A stretch of DNA of 64,000 nt from Janibacter limosus NBRC 16128. Its GTDB lineage: Bacteria; Actinomycetota; Actinomycetes; Actinomycetales; Dermatophilaceae. Numbering within the stretch: position 1 is the stretch's first letter; every line of letters begins with the position of its first letter. Of the stretch, positions 18,451 through 26,482 are shown one piece after another. The stretch is from the NCBI RefSeq assembly GCF_001570985.1, contig NZ_BCSS01000004.1:50163-114162 (forward strand), given 5' to 3'. A model generated the notes under the pieces. The model was not told where the DNA came from, did not search any database, and was given only the letters and a program-made list of their open reading frames with translations. The translations under genes were made by a program, and so were the position numbers.

Positions 18451-19574
18451 TGCCGCGCTCGCTGCGCGTCGAGGCCGACGGGGGGTCCCGGGGCAACCCC
18501 GGGGTCGCCGGCTACGGGGCGCTCGTGCGGGACGCGGACACGGGAGCCCTCCTCGTGGAGCTGGCGGCACCCCTGGGGACAGCGAGCAACAATGTCGCCG
18601 AGTACCGCGGGATGCTCGCGGGACTGGCCGCGGCAGGACGCATCTGCGCCGATGCGCAGGTGCTCGTCGCGATGGACTCCAAGCTCGTGGTCGAGCAGAT
18701 GTCCGGTCGGTGGAAGATCAAGCATCCCGACATGCGCGAGCTGGCGCTGCAGGGTCGTGACCTCGTCGCCTCGATCCGGGACGCGGGAGGGTCGGTGGAC
18801 TTCACCTGGGTCCCGCGTGCGGACAACGGCGCTGCCGATGCCCTGTCCAACCGCGGCATGGACGGCGAGCGCGTCGAGGACTGGCACGGCAGCGAGCAGG
18901 GCCGCGACGACCTCACCCCGTCGCGTGACGGGGAGCAGGAGCCCGTCCGTCCGCCGGCGGGCCAAGGAGCGCCCACCCGGGTGATCCTCGTGCGCCACGG
19001 CGTCACCGAGTTCACCGAGCAGGTGCGCCTCGACGGCCGCGGAGGTGCCGACCCGGGCCTGACGGCCACCGGTCGACAGCAGGCCGATCGGGCGGCCGAC
19101 CTCGTCGCCGAGCTCGTCGACGGCGGGCGGGTCACGGTCATCACCTCGGACCTCCTGCGCGCTCGGCAGACCGGGGCAGTCATTGCCGAGCGGCTCGGCG
19201 TCCGCGCCGAGGTGGACCGGGACTGGGACGAGCAGTCCTTCGGCGACTGGGACGGAGCCGCGATCGCCGATCTCGTCCGGGATGCCGCTGATGACTTCAC
19301 GGCGCTCCGCGACGACCGGGGGTATGCCCGGCCCGGAGGCGAGTCGCACGACGAGCTGGTCGAGCGCGTCACCGATGCCTGGGAGCGGACCGTCGCACGT
19401 GGTGGCACCATCGTCGTCGCGAGCCACCGCAAGCCGATTCTTGCGGTGCTCTCGCTCGTGCTCGACCTGCCACACGACCGCATGTGGCGCCTCGCGGGCT
19501 CGCCGGGATCGCTCACCGCTGTCGAGGCCTGGCCCGATGGACAGGCCGTCGTCGCGTTCACCAACCGCACCTGA
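18450..19574 (+). CDS. bifunctional RNase HI / CobC-type phosphatase
   Basis: 374 aa. Residues 1-~140 form RNase HI: Asp10 in EADGGSRGNPG, Glu in NNVAEYRGML, Asp in VAMDSKLVVEQMSG and a late Asp in RADNGAADALSNR, consistent with cutting RNA in RNA/DNA hybrids. After a polar linker, residues ~175-374 form a histidine phosphatase (LVRHGVTEFT, DLLRARQTG, VVASHRKPI) like CobC, which dephosphorylates alpha-ribazole phosphate. The same fusion is known in mycobacteria (Rv2228c) beside the same two genes. Confidence 0.94.
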   Translation: MPRSLRVEADGGSRGNPGVAGYGALVRDADTGALLVELAAPLGTASNNVAEYRGMLAGLAAAGRICADAQVLVAMDSKLVVEQMSGRWKIKHPDMRELALQGRDLVASIRDAGGSVDFTWVPRADNGAADALSNRGMDGERVEDWHGSEQGRDDLTPSRDGEQEPVRPPAGQGAPTRVILVRHGVTEFTEQVRLDGRGGADPGLTATGRQQADRAADLVAELVDGGRVTVITSDLLRARQTGAVIAERLGVRAEVDRDWDEQSFGDWDGAAIADLVRDAADDFTALRDDRGYARPGGESHDELVERVTDAWERTVARGGTIVVASHRKPILAVLSLVLDLPHDRMWRLAGSPGSLTAVEAWPDGQAVVAFTNRT

Positions 19575-19594
19575 GGGGACCTGACATCACTAAC

Positions 19595-20119
19595 GTGCCT
19601 GACTGGCTGATCGCCACCGGACTCATCGGCGCAGTGCTCTTCGGCCTGCTCTCCGCCTTCTTCCCGCCGCTCAACGCCGAGATCTATGCGCTGGCGGCAC
19701 CCGTGATCTTCCCGGACGCGTGGGTGCTGCACGTGTGCGCCATGACCGGTGGACTCGTCATCGGCAAGATGTCCCACTTCGTCATCGCGGACAAGGGAGC
19801 AGTGGCCTACAGCCGCCGCCGCGAGGCCAAGGAGGCGCGCGAGGCAGCCGAGCCACGGCGTGCGGCCGGACCGATCCGTGAGCAGCTGACTCGGTGGAGC
19901 AAGGCGATGATCGACGTGCTCGACCGACCACGTCTCGGGCCGCTCGTGATGCTCGCCTCCTCTGGTGTCGGGTTCCCGCCACTCGCCGTGGTCACCGTCG
20001 CCGCGGGGATCAAGAGGGTCAACATGGCGCTCTTCTTCGTCGTGACATCGATCGGCTGTCTTGCGAGATTCCTCGTGACGGCCTGGCTGGTCACGCGCGG
20101 CATGTCACTCGGTCACTGA
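19595..20119 (+). CDS. small membrane protein, possibly VTT/DedA-related
   Basis: About 174 aa. Hydrophobic segments are seen near residues 5-25, 32-55 and 105-170, separated by a basic loop (YSRRREAKEAREAAEPRR). PPLNAEIYALAAP near the start and a Gly/Pro-rich SSGVGFPPLAVVTVAAG loop resemble SNARE-associated/DedA-like proteins; I do not recognise it firmly. The GTG at 19595 is the first usable in-frame start after the RNase HI stop, and lacks a well-spaced Shine-Dalgarno. Confidence 0.6.
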   Translation: MPDWLIATGLIGAVLFGLLSAFFPPLNAEIYALAAPVIFPDAWVLHVCAMTGGLVIGKMSHFVIADKGAVAYSRRREAKEAREAAEPRRAAGPIREQLTRWSKAMIDVLDRPRLGPLVMLASSGVGFPPLAVVTVAAGIKRVNMALFFVVTSIGCLARFLVTAWLVTRGMSLGH

Positions 20120-20172
20120 GCCCTCCACGTCTCGCGACGTGACCCGCGGTCAGGCCGGCGCGGTGCGGAAAT

Positions 20173-20178
20173 TAACCT
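20173..20178 (+). promoter_or_regulatory. -10 box of the rhodanese-metZ operon, leaderless type
   Basis: TAACCT ends 6 nt before ATG 20185, with A/T-rich sequence just upstream. Confidence 0.65.
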
Positions 20179-20184
20179 GACGTC

Positions 20185-20598
20185 ATGAGCCAGTACCCAG
20201 ACCTCACCCCCCGGCAGGCCTGGGAGCGCCTCGAGAGCGATCCCGCAGCGGTCCTCGTCGACGTGCGCACGCAGGCCGAGTGGTCCTTCGTCGGGCTGCC
20301 CGACATCACCTCCCTCGGCAAGCAGGTGGTCGCCATCGAGTGGACGACCTTCCCTGAGGGCGCGCCCAACCCGAGGTTCCTCGAGCAGTTGCGCGCCGCA
20401 CTTCCGTCCGAGGACGCGCCCGTGCTCTTCCTCTGCCGCTCCGGAGCCCGCTCCGCCGCGGCGACGGCCACGGCAGCCGCCGCGGGCTATGCCGGGGCCA
20501 CCAACATCTCCGAGGGGTTCGAGGGTGACCTCGACGAGCACGGCCACCGTGCGACCAACGGGTGGAAGCAGGCGGGTCTCCCGTGGAGGCAGGGGTGA
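20185..20598 (+). CDS. rhodanese-like sulfurtransferase
   Basis: 137 aa single rhodanese domain. The catalytic loop is CRSGARSAA with Cys84, and LVDVRTQAEWSFVGLPD is the typical N-terminal half. It probably carries sulfane sulfur to or from the sulfhydrylase encoded next; the same rhodanese-metZ pair occurs in mycobacteria (Rv0390-Rv0391). Its stop overlaps the metZ start (GTGA). Leaderless promoter in front. Confidence 0.93.
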   Translation: MSQYPDLTPRQAWERLESDPAAVLVDVRTQAEWSFVGLPDITSLGKQVVAIEWTTFPEGAPNPRFLEQLRAALPSEDAPVLFLCRSGARSAAATATAAAAGYAGATNISEGFEGDLDEHGHRATNGWKQAGLPWRQG

Positions 20599-21812
20599 GC
20601 GAGGCTCCCTTCGGCCCGGGCAACCCGAGTCCCTACCTGGACCCCGACGGGTTGTCCGCGCAGACCCTCGCCGTGCGTGGCGGTCAGGCGCGATCGACCT
20701 TCGACGAGACGTCCGAGGGGCTCTACCTGACCTCCGGCTTCGTCTACGGCAGCGCGCAGGAGGCCGAGGCCGCCTTCACCGACGGCGTCGACAAGTTCGT
20801 CTACTCCCGCTATGGCAACCCGACCGTGGCGATGTTCGAGGAGAGGCTGCGCCTGCTCGAGGGTGCGCCGGCCGCCTACGCGACCGCATCCGGCATGTCG
20901 GCCGTCTTCACCGCACTCGCGGCGTTGTTGGGCGCGGGAGACCGCATCGTCTCCTCGCGGGGGCTCTTCGGCAGCTGCTTCGTCATCCTCGACGAGATCC
21001 TCCCGCGGTGGGGCGTCGAGACCGTCTTCGTCGACGGTCCCGACCTCGACCAGTGGCGTGACGCGTTGTCCGAGCCGACGGCCGCGGTCTTCTTCGAGAC
21101 ACCGAGCAATCCCATGCAGGAGCTCGTGGACATCGCCGCCGTCAGCGAGCTGGCGCACGCCGCCGGTGCGCAGGTCGTCGTCGACAATGTCTTCGGGACC
21201 CCGGTCTTCTCGCGGCCGCTCGATCACGGGGCCGACATCGTCGTCTACTCGGCGACCAAGCACATCGACGGACAGGGCCGGGTCCTCGGTGGAGCGATCC
21301 TGGGGCCGCAGGAGTACATCGACGGCCCGGTCAAGAACCTCATCCGCCACACCGGACCGAGCCTCTCTCCCTTCAACGCCTGGGTGCTGCTCAAGGGGTT
21401 GGAGACGATGGACCTGCGGGTGCGTCGGATGGCGGAGTCCTCCCTGACGATCGCTCGGGCGTTGCAGGAGCATCCCAAGGTCTCGCGCGTCATCCACCCC
21501 TGGCTGCCGGAGCACCCGCAGCACGGGCTGGCACGGCGTCAGATGAGTGGTGGCGGTACGGTCGTGACCTTCGACGTCGTGGGGGGCAAGGCGGAGGCCT
21601 TCGCGCTGATGAATGCCCTGAGCATCGTCGACATCTCCAACAACCTCGGTGACTCCAAGTCGCTCATCACGCACCCGGCGACGACGACGCACCGGCGCAT
21701 GGGCGAGGAGGCACGTGCGGCCATCGGCATCGCCGACTCCACGCTGCGCATCTCCATCGGTCTCGAGGCGGCCGAGGACCTCGTGGCCGATCTGCGGCGC
21801 GCGTTGGGCTAG
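20595..21812 (+). CDS. metZ: O-succinylhomoserine sulfhydrylase (MetZ)
   Basis: 405 aa Cys/Met-metabolism PLP enzyme. The PLP lysine is Lys222 in SATKHIDGQGRVLGG; other signatures are YSRYGNPTVAMFEE, ASGMSAVF, and the C-terminal NNLGDSKSLITHPATTTH. It makes homocysteine directly from O-succinylhomoserine and sulfide. The start is fixed by the 4-nt overlap with the rhodanese gene. Its TAG stop shares the palindrome CTAG (21809-21812) with the stop of the convergent permease gene. Confidence 0.93.
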   Translation: MSEAPFGPGNPSPYLDPDGLSAQTLAVRGGQARSTFDETSEGLYLTSGFVYGSAQEAEAAFTDGVDKFVYSRYGNPTVAMFEERLRLLEGAPAAYATASGMSAVFTALAALLGAGDRIVSSRGLFGSCFVILDEILPRWGVETVFVDGPDLDQWRDALSEPTAAVFFETPSNPMQELVDIAAVSELAHAAGAQVVVDNVFGTPVFSRPLDHGADIVVYSATKHIDGQGRVLGGAILGPQEYIDGPVKNLIRHTGPSLSPFNAWVLLKGLETMDLRVRRMAESSLTIARALQEHPKVSRVIHPWLPEHPQHGLARRQMSGGGTVVTFDVVGGKAEAFALMNALSIVDISNNLGDSKSLITHPATTTHRRMGEEARAAIGIADSTLRISIGLEAAEDLVADLRRALG

Positions 21813-22906
21813 GCAGCGAGTACCAGCACGAGCACGGCCGCACTGCCGGCGAGCAGCGCCACGGCGAGTCCCTGCGCGGCGAGAGGCACCAGGTGCACGC
21901 ACACCCCGGCCGTCCTCATCCGGTGGAGCCACAGGAGTGTCGCGAGCGACCCCCATGGGGTGACGACGGGGCCGACATTGGTCCCGACGAGCAGCGCCAT
22001 GAGCCGGGTCGGGCTCGTCGCGGCGGCGTCCTCCAGCGCGAGGTAGGCCGGCAGGTTGTTGACCAGGTTGGAGCCGAGCGCGCCGATGCCCGCGACCCTC
22101 AGCAGGTCGCCCGCCTGCTCACCGTGGCCCAGCAGGTCAGCGAGCGGGCCAGCGGCCCCCTGCGACAGGCCGATCTGGACGAGCCCGAGCAGCGCTCCGA
22201 CGACGAGTGCCATGATCCACGGCGGCCTGATCCTGCGCAGGAGGAATCGAGCCCGCCACCACACCGCGGCCAGCAGCACCACGGCGGCGCCGCATGACAC
22301 GATCCAAGGCTGGCCCCCGAGCGCGAAGAGCGGGCCGATCGCCAGGCAGGTCCCGGCGGCGACCCCGAGCAGGACCCGGTCGTGGGGTCGATCCGGGGCC
22401 TCGGCCACGAACCGCCCGCGCAGCTGCCGACGGTGGACGACTCCGACGACGACGAGGGTGGCGAGCACTGCTGCCAGACCCGGCGCGAGGGCGAGCGCCA
22501 CGGACTCGGCATGGTCGACGCCAAGTTGCGAGAAGCGTTGCGCAGCAAGCAGGTTGGTCAGGTTGGAGACGGGCAGGAAGAGCGAGGCGGTGTTGGCCAG
22601 GAAGAGCGTCGTCACGGCGAAGGGGGCCGGCGTCGCCCCCACCTGCCGGGCCACGGTCAGCGCCACAGGGGTGAGCAGCACGGCGGTCGTGTCCAGCCCG
22701 AGGAAGACCGTGACGACGACTGCGACGGCGGCGAGCAGCAGCCACAGCGCGAGGACTCGCCGACCCGCGACACGGGCCGCCGCGTGACCGGCGACGTCGA
22801 AGACGCCCGCAAGGTCACTGATCTCGGCGACGACCGTGATCGCCACGAGGAAGACCATCACCGGCAGGGCCCGAGCGAGGACCTCGACGAGCTCGGGCGG
22901 GATCAC
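21809..22906 (-). CDS. ArsB/NhaD-type (SLC13-like) membrane permease
   Basis: 365 aa with about ten hydrophobic segments over nearly the whole length. Features of the arsenite/anion permease superfamily are FLGLDTTAVLLTPV and ANTASLFLPVSNLTNLL in the N-half and GSNLVNNLPAYLAL plus GTNVGPVVTPWGSLATLLW in the C-half. The substrate (arsenite, Na+ or an organic anion) cannot be called. The GTG overlaps the yaaA stop (GTGA), so both are cotranscribed. Confidence 0.85.
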   Translation of the reverse strand: MIPPELVEVLARALPVMVFLVAITVVAEISDLAGVFDVAGHAAARVAGRRVLALWLLLAAVAVVVTVFLGLDTTAVLLTPVALTVARQVGATPAPFAVTTLFLANTASLFLPVSNLTNLLAAQRFSQLGVDHAESVALALAPGLAAVLATLVVVGVVHRRQLRGRFVAEAPDRPHDRVLLGVAAGTCLAIGPLFALGGQPWIVSCGAAVVLLAAVWWRARFLLRRIRPPWIMALVVGALLGLVQIGLSQGAAGPLADLLGHGEQAGDLLRVAGIGALGSNLVNNLPAYLALEDAAATSPTRLMALLVGTNVGPVVTPWGSLATLLWLHRMRTAGVCVHLVPLAAQGLAVALLAGSAAVLVLVLAA

Positions 22907-23649
22907 CGCACTGTGGCGTCGAGCACCCAGGGGCGTCCGGTCGCGGACGGCGCGGTCAGTGCGACCTCGAAGGCCGGTTCGAGCGCCGTGGCGAGGGCCG
23001 CGGGGGTCCGGGGTTCGCGATCGACACCCAGGAGGTGTCGGGTCACCAGGCCACGGGTGTGCTTGGCCATGTGGGTCGCTCCCGGGATCCGGATCTGGAC
23101 CCACCGCTTCGCCACCGAGCCGGAGGGGGTCCACGCGGCCGTGTAGGTGCTCGAGCGACAGTCCACGACGAGCCCGGTGCCGGCGGCCGCCGTGAGCTCA
23201 CCGTCGAGGGCTGCACGCCAATGGCCGGCCAGGGGCCCGATGTCCGGGAGGTTGACGGCCATCGACAGGCGGTAGGGCGGGATCCGGTCGGACGGGTGCA
23301 CCGCACCAAAGAGCGCGGACACCACGACGATCCACCGGTTGGCCCGGCGCCGTTGTCTAGGCGTGAGGTCGCCGAGGTCCAGCGCGTCGTAGAGGACACC
23401 GGTGTAGACATCCGCCGCGGGTGGAGCGGGGGCGGTCATCAGGCGAGTGTTGCGCGCCACGTCCTCGACGAGGTTGGGGCTGACGCCGAGCACCTCGTGG
23501 GCGTCCGGCCGGGCGCTGACCTCGGCCACCGCAGCGAGCACCGCCTCTCGCTGTGGACGCAGGGCGGCGAAGGAGAGCGTGTCCAGGTCGAGGCTCTTGC
23601 CGCGCGAGCGGCCGGTCTTGGACTCCGAGGGAGGTAGCAGCACGAGCAC
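22903..23649 (-). CDS. yaaA: YaaA family peroxide-stress protein
   Basis: 248 aa. YaaA lowers intracellular free iron after peroxide stress in E. coli and binds DNA. Family marks: VLLPPSESKTG at the N-terminus, YTGVLYDALDL, SALFGAVHPSDRIPPYRLSM and KHTRGLVTRHLL. The GTG 23649 has TATCGT 7 nt upstream (23657-23662), suggesting a leaderless mRNA that diverges from the RNase gene. Confidence 0.9.
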   Translation of the reverse strand: MLVLLPPSESKTGRSRGKSLDLDTLSFAALRPQREAVLAAVAEVSARPDAHEVLGVSPNLVEDVARNTRLMTAPAPPAADVYTGVLYDALDLGDLTPRQRRRANRWIVVVSALFGAVHPSDRIPPYRLSMAVNLPDIGPLAGHWRAALDGELTAAAGTGLVVDCRSSTYTAAWTPSGSVAKRWVQIRIPGATHMAKHTRGLVTRHLLGVDREPRTPAALATALEPAFEVALTAPSATGRPWVLDATVR

Positions 23650-23656
23650 CCCCCGG

Positions 23657-23679
23657 ACGATACGTCAGCCGTTTAGGGT
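23657..23679. promoter_or_regulatory. divergent leaderless promoters of yaaA and the RNase II-family gene
   Basis: Minus strand: TATCGT (23657-23662) lies 7 nt before the yaaA GTG. Plus strand: TAGGGT (23674-23679) lies 7 nt before ATG 23687. The two -10 boxes are only 11 bp apart, so the promoters overlap and polymerases probably compete. Confidence 0.6.
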
Positions 23680-23686
23680 GGCGAGC

Positions 23687-25150
23687 ATGGCTCCGAAGCG
23701 CACCGTCACCCTTCGTCCCACCGACCCCGCAGCCGGAGAGGTGGTGGCCGCCGCGGGCCTCACGCCTCGCTTCGACGCCATCCGCACCGAGCAGGAGGTG
23801 CCCGCGGCGTTTCCCGAGGACGTCCTCGCGGAGGCCGAGAGGGTTGCCGCGCAGCCGCTCTCACGACCGGAGCGTGACGAGACCGAGCTGCCCTTCCTCA
23901 CCATCGACCCGCCCGGGTCGATGGACCTCGACCAGGCCATGCACCTGAGCCGTGACGGGGACGGATACCGGGTCCGCTATGCGATCGCGCACCTGGAGTC
24001 CTTCGTCGCGCCCGGCGGCGCCATCGACGCAGAGGCCCGTCGTCGGGGCCAGACGATCTATGCGCCCGACGAGCGGACCCCCCTTCACCCGCCGGTCCTC
24101 AGCGAGGACACGGCGAGCCTGCTGCCCGACGAGGTACGTCCCGCCTATGTGTGGGACATGCGGCTCGATGCTCGTGGGGAGCACACTGCTGCGGAGGTCT
24201 ACCCAGCGCTCGTGCGCAGCGTCGACCGGCTCGAGTACACGGCAGTGCAGGAGGCCGTCGACTCCGGGACCGATGATGAGCGGCTCGTGCTGCTCAAGGA
24301 GATCGGCGACAAGCGCATCGTCCTCGAGCAGGAGCGTGGCGGCGCCTCGCTCCCGATGCCCGACCAGGAGGTCGAGGAGGTCGAGGGCGGCTTCAGGTTG
24401 CACCTGCGCCCGCTCGTTCCGGCCGAGGACTGGAATGCGCAGATCTCCCTGCTGACCGGCGTCGTCGCCGCCGGCATGATGCTCGACGCAGGTATCGGGA
24501 TCCTGCGGACCATGCCGCACCCTGAGGACTCAGCCGTCGACCAGCTGCGACGCATCGCCCGCGCCCTGGGCGTCGAGTGGGCCGAGGGCGTCGATCACGG
24601 CACCCTGCTCCGCTCGCTCGACGGGACCAACCCCAGGCACCTCGCTCTGATCCACGAGTCGACAGTGCTCTTCCGCGGGGCCGGCTACACCGCCTTTGAC
24701 GGGCACCCGCCGGAGGTGGCCGAGCAGTCCGCCATCGCGGCTCCCTACGCCCACGTGACGGCGCCCTTGCGCCGGCTCGTCGACCGCTTCGGGCTGGCCC
24801 TCTGCGCAGCGGTCAGCGCGGGCGAGGAGGTGCCGCAGTGGGTTCGTGAGGCGCTGCCGCTGCTGCCCGAGCTCATGGAGGCCTCGGACCGCAGGGCCGC
24901 GGCGGTCGAGCGGGCGACGACGGACGCCGTCGAGGCGGCCACGCTCGCCGATCGGGTGGGCCAGGAGTTCGCCGCGGTGGTCATCGACGTACCCGGTGGT
25001 CAGGAGGGCAAGGACGACCTCGAGGTCCAGCTCATCGACCCTCCGGTCATGGCCAAGGCCAAGGGTGCTGCCGAGCTCGGCGCCGAGGTCACCGTGCGGC
25101 TGACCGATGTCGATCTGACCTCCTGCAAGGTCGCCTTCGAGGTGGTGTGA
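23687..25150 (+). CDS. RNase II/R-family (RNB domain) exoribonuclease
   Basis: 487 aa, shorter than RNase R; it lacks a clear N-terminal cold-shock domain and has only a short C-terminal beta domain. The catalytic Asp cluster is in TIDPPGSMDLDQAMHL (around residues 72-87), with DERTPLHPPVLSEDTASLLP and APYAHVTAPLRRLVDRF as the other RNB signatures. It should degrade single-stranded RNA 3'-5'. Leaderless-type promoter; monocistronic, followed by a riboswitch. Confidence 0.9.
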   Translation: MAPKRTVTLRPTDPAAGEVVAAAGLTPRFDAIRTEQEVPAAFPEDVLAEAERVAAQPLSRPERDETELPFLTIDPPGSMDLDQAMHLSRDGDGYRVRYAIAHLESFVAPGGAIDAEARRRGQTIYAPDERTPLHPPVLSEDTASLLPDEVRPAYVWDMRLDARGEHTAAEVYPALVRSVDRLEYTAVQEAVDSGTDDERLVLLKEIGDKRIVLEQERGGASLPMPDQEVEEVEGGFRLHLRPLVPAEDWNAQISLLTGVVAAGMMLDAGIGILRTMPHPEDSAVDQLRRIARALGVEWAEGVDHGTLLRSLDGTNPRHLALIHESTVLFRGAGYTAFDGHPPEVAEQSAIAAPYAHVTAPLRRLVDRFGLALCAAVSAGEEVPQWVREALPLLPELMEASDRRAAAVERATTDAVEAATLADRVGQEFAAVVIDVPGGQEGKDDLEVQLIDPPVMAKAKGAAELGAEVTVRLTDVDLTSCKVAFEVV

Positions 25151-25174
25151 CCGGCGGGCGGGCGATGGTCTAGA

Positions 25175-25366
25175 GTCTGCGGCAGCGAAAGGGAGTAGTC
25201 CCCAACAGGTGTGTCGACACACTGAGCCTCGGCCCTCGGGTCCCGGCTCCGGCACATCGGGCCAGCATTGCTGGCGGACGAGACTTTCGACCGGTTTGTC
25301 GTTGCCACATTCCCGGTCGAGGCTCGTCACCGCGACTCCTCGTCCGGGCGGACGAGGAGTTTTTTC
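25175..25366 (+). ncRNA. yybP-ykoY (Mn2+-sensing) riboswitch with terminator
   Basis: The leader holds the class's conserved GCGAAAGGGAGTAG (about 25188) and the later CGAGACTTTCGACC, between helices, directly before a GDT1/UPF0016 exporter, the typical partner. It ends in an intrinsic terminator: ACTCCTCGTCCG (25335-25346) pairs with CGGACGAGGAGT (25349-25360), then six T. Mn2+ binding should favour read-through and export. The 3' arm carries GAGGAG, the only Shine-Dalgarno for the ATG at 25367, so translation could be gated too. Ends are approximate. Confidence 0.88.
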
Positions 25367-25948
25367 ATGTTCTCTGCACTGGTGCTCAGCACCGTGGTCA
25401 TCTTTGTCGCCGAGCTCGGAGACAAGAGCCAGCTGATGGCGATGACCTTCGCAACCCGCTACCGGGCGCGGGACGTGATCATCGGGATCACTGCCGCCAC
25501 CGCCATCGTGCACCTGGCCTCCGTGGGCATCGGGTACTTCATCGGCGCGAGCTTCGAGAAGTACCAGGCTCCCATCGCCATCGTCGCCGGGCTCGCGTTC
25601 CTGGCCTTCGCGGCCTGGACCCTGCGTGGCGACGAGCTGACAGACGAGGAGGCGCAGAAGGCGCGCAAGGCCAAGGGGTCCGCGCTCCTGGCCGTGGGCC
25701 TGGCCTTCTTCCTCGCGGAGCTCGGGGACAAGACGATGCTGGCCACCATCACCCTCGCGGTCCGCGAGGACTGGTTGGGCACCTGGATCGGCTCGACGAT
25801 CGGCATGGTCGCCGCCGACGCCCTGGCCATCGCCGTCGGCGCGGTCCTGGGACGCAAGCTGCCGGAAAAGGTCATCAAGTACGGCGCCGCCACGGCCTTT
25901 GCGATCTTCGGTCTGATCCTCATCGCCGAGGGGCTGGGCTGGTTCTGA
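25367..25948 (+). CDS. GDT1/TMEM165 (UPF0016) family Mn2+/Ca2+ exporter
   Basis: 193 aa in two homologous halves of three membrane segments. Each half has the family motif: VAELGDKSQLMAM near the N-terminus and LAELGDKTMLATI in the second half; the acidic and polar residues line the cation path. A short charged loop (DEEAQKARKAKG) separates them. The ATG lies just after the riboswitch terminator T-tract. Mn2+ export is inferred from the family and the upstream yybP-ykoY element. Confidence 0.92.
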   Translation: MFSALVLSTVVIFVAELGDKSQLMAMTFATRYRARDVIIGITAATAIVHLASVGIGYFIGASFEKYQAPIAIVAGLAFLAFAAWTLRGDELTDEEAQKARKAKGSALLAVGLAFFLAELGDKTMLATITLAVREDWLGTWIGSTIGMVAADALAIAVGAVLGRKLPEKVIKYGAATAFAIFGLILIAEGLGWF

Positions 25949-25960
25949 CCTGGGCGGTGA

Positions 25961-25994
25961 GGTCGGTTCCGGGCCGCGCGGCCCGGAACCGACC
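25961..25994. terminator. strong hairpin between the GDT1 gene and rnpB
   Basis: A perfect 15-bp stem (25961-25975 with 25980-25994) has a GCGC loop and sits between convergent transcripts. No T-tract; it probably works in both directions. Confidence 0.7.
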
Positions 25995-26055
25995 TGAGGG
26001 TGGTGCCGTCCGTCGTGCCGTGCGTCTCTGGCACTGAGCAGCGGGCGAAGGGGGT

Positions 26056-26437
26056 GGGATGAGTCGGCCTGTAAGCCGGGTTCTGTCATCCGACACCGTT
26101 GCCGGTGCCGGTGAGACGGCCATCCATCTCGGGTCGCCGTTGCCGACGACCTCCAGCGTCCTACCCGTGCACTCGGGCGAGCAGCCCTCGGACGCGCACT
26201 GTCTGGACTTGCTCCTGGTGGGGTTTACCGAGCCGATCCGGTCACCCGGATCGCTGGTGGTCTCTTACACCACCGTTTCACCCTGACCTCGACCGCAAGC
26301 GGTCAAGGCGGTCTGCTTTCTGTGGCACTGTCCCGCGGGTCGCCCCGGGTGGCTGTTGGCCACCACCACGCCCTGTGGAGCCCGGACTTTCCTCGACACC
26401 GCCGAGGCGGTGACGCAGCCGTCCGGCCGACTCATCC
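26056..26437 (-). ncRNA. rnpB: RNase P RNA, bacterial type A
   Basis: Read on the minus strand, the 5' region has GAGTCGGCCGGACGG, then GAGGAAAGTCCGGGCTCC (the conserved CR-I region), and the 3' end has GACAGAACCCGGCTTACAGG, the CR-V pairing partner. The first and last stretches (GAGTCGGCC/GGCCGACTC) form helix P1. This is the catalytic RNA that trims tRNA 5' ends. TACACT (26445-26450) lies 7-8 nt before the likely 5' end. Ends are good to a few bases. Confidence 0.95.
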
Positions 26438-26444
26438 GTGGAGC

Positions 26445-26450
26445 AGTGTA
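26445..26450 (-). promoter_or_regulatory. -10 box of rnpB
   Basis: TACACT on the minus strand ends about 7 nt before the presumed RNA 5' end at 26437. Confidence 0.5.
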
Positions 26451-26482
26451 CGGGAGCAGAGAGCATGACTGCGTCGGTCGGC

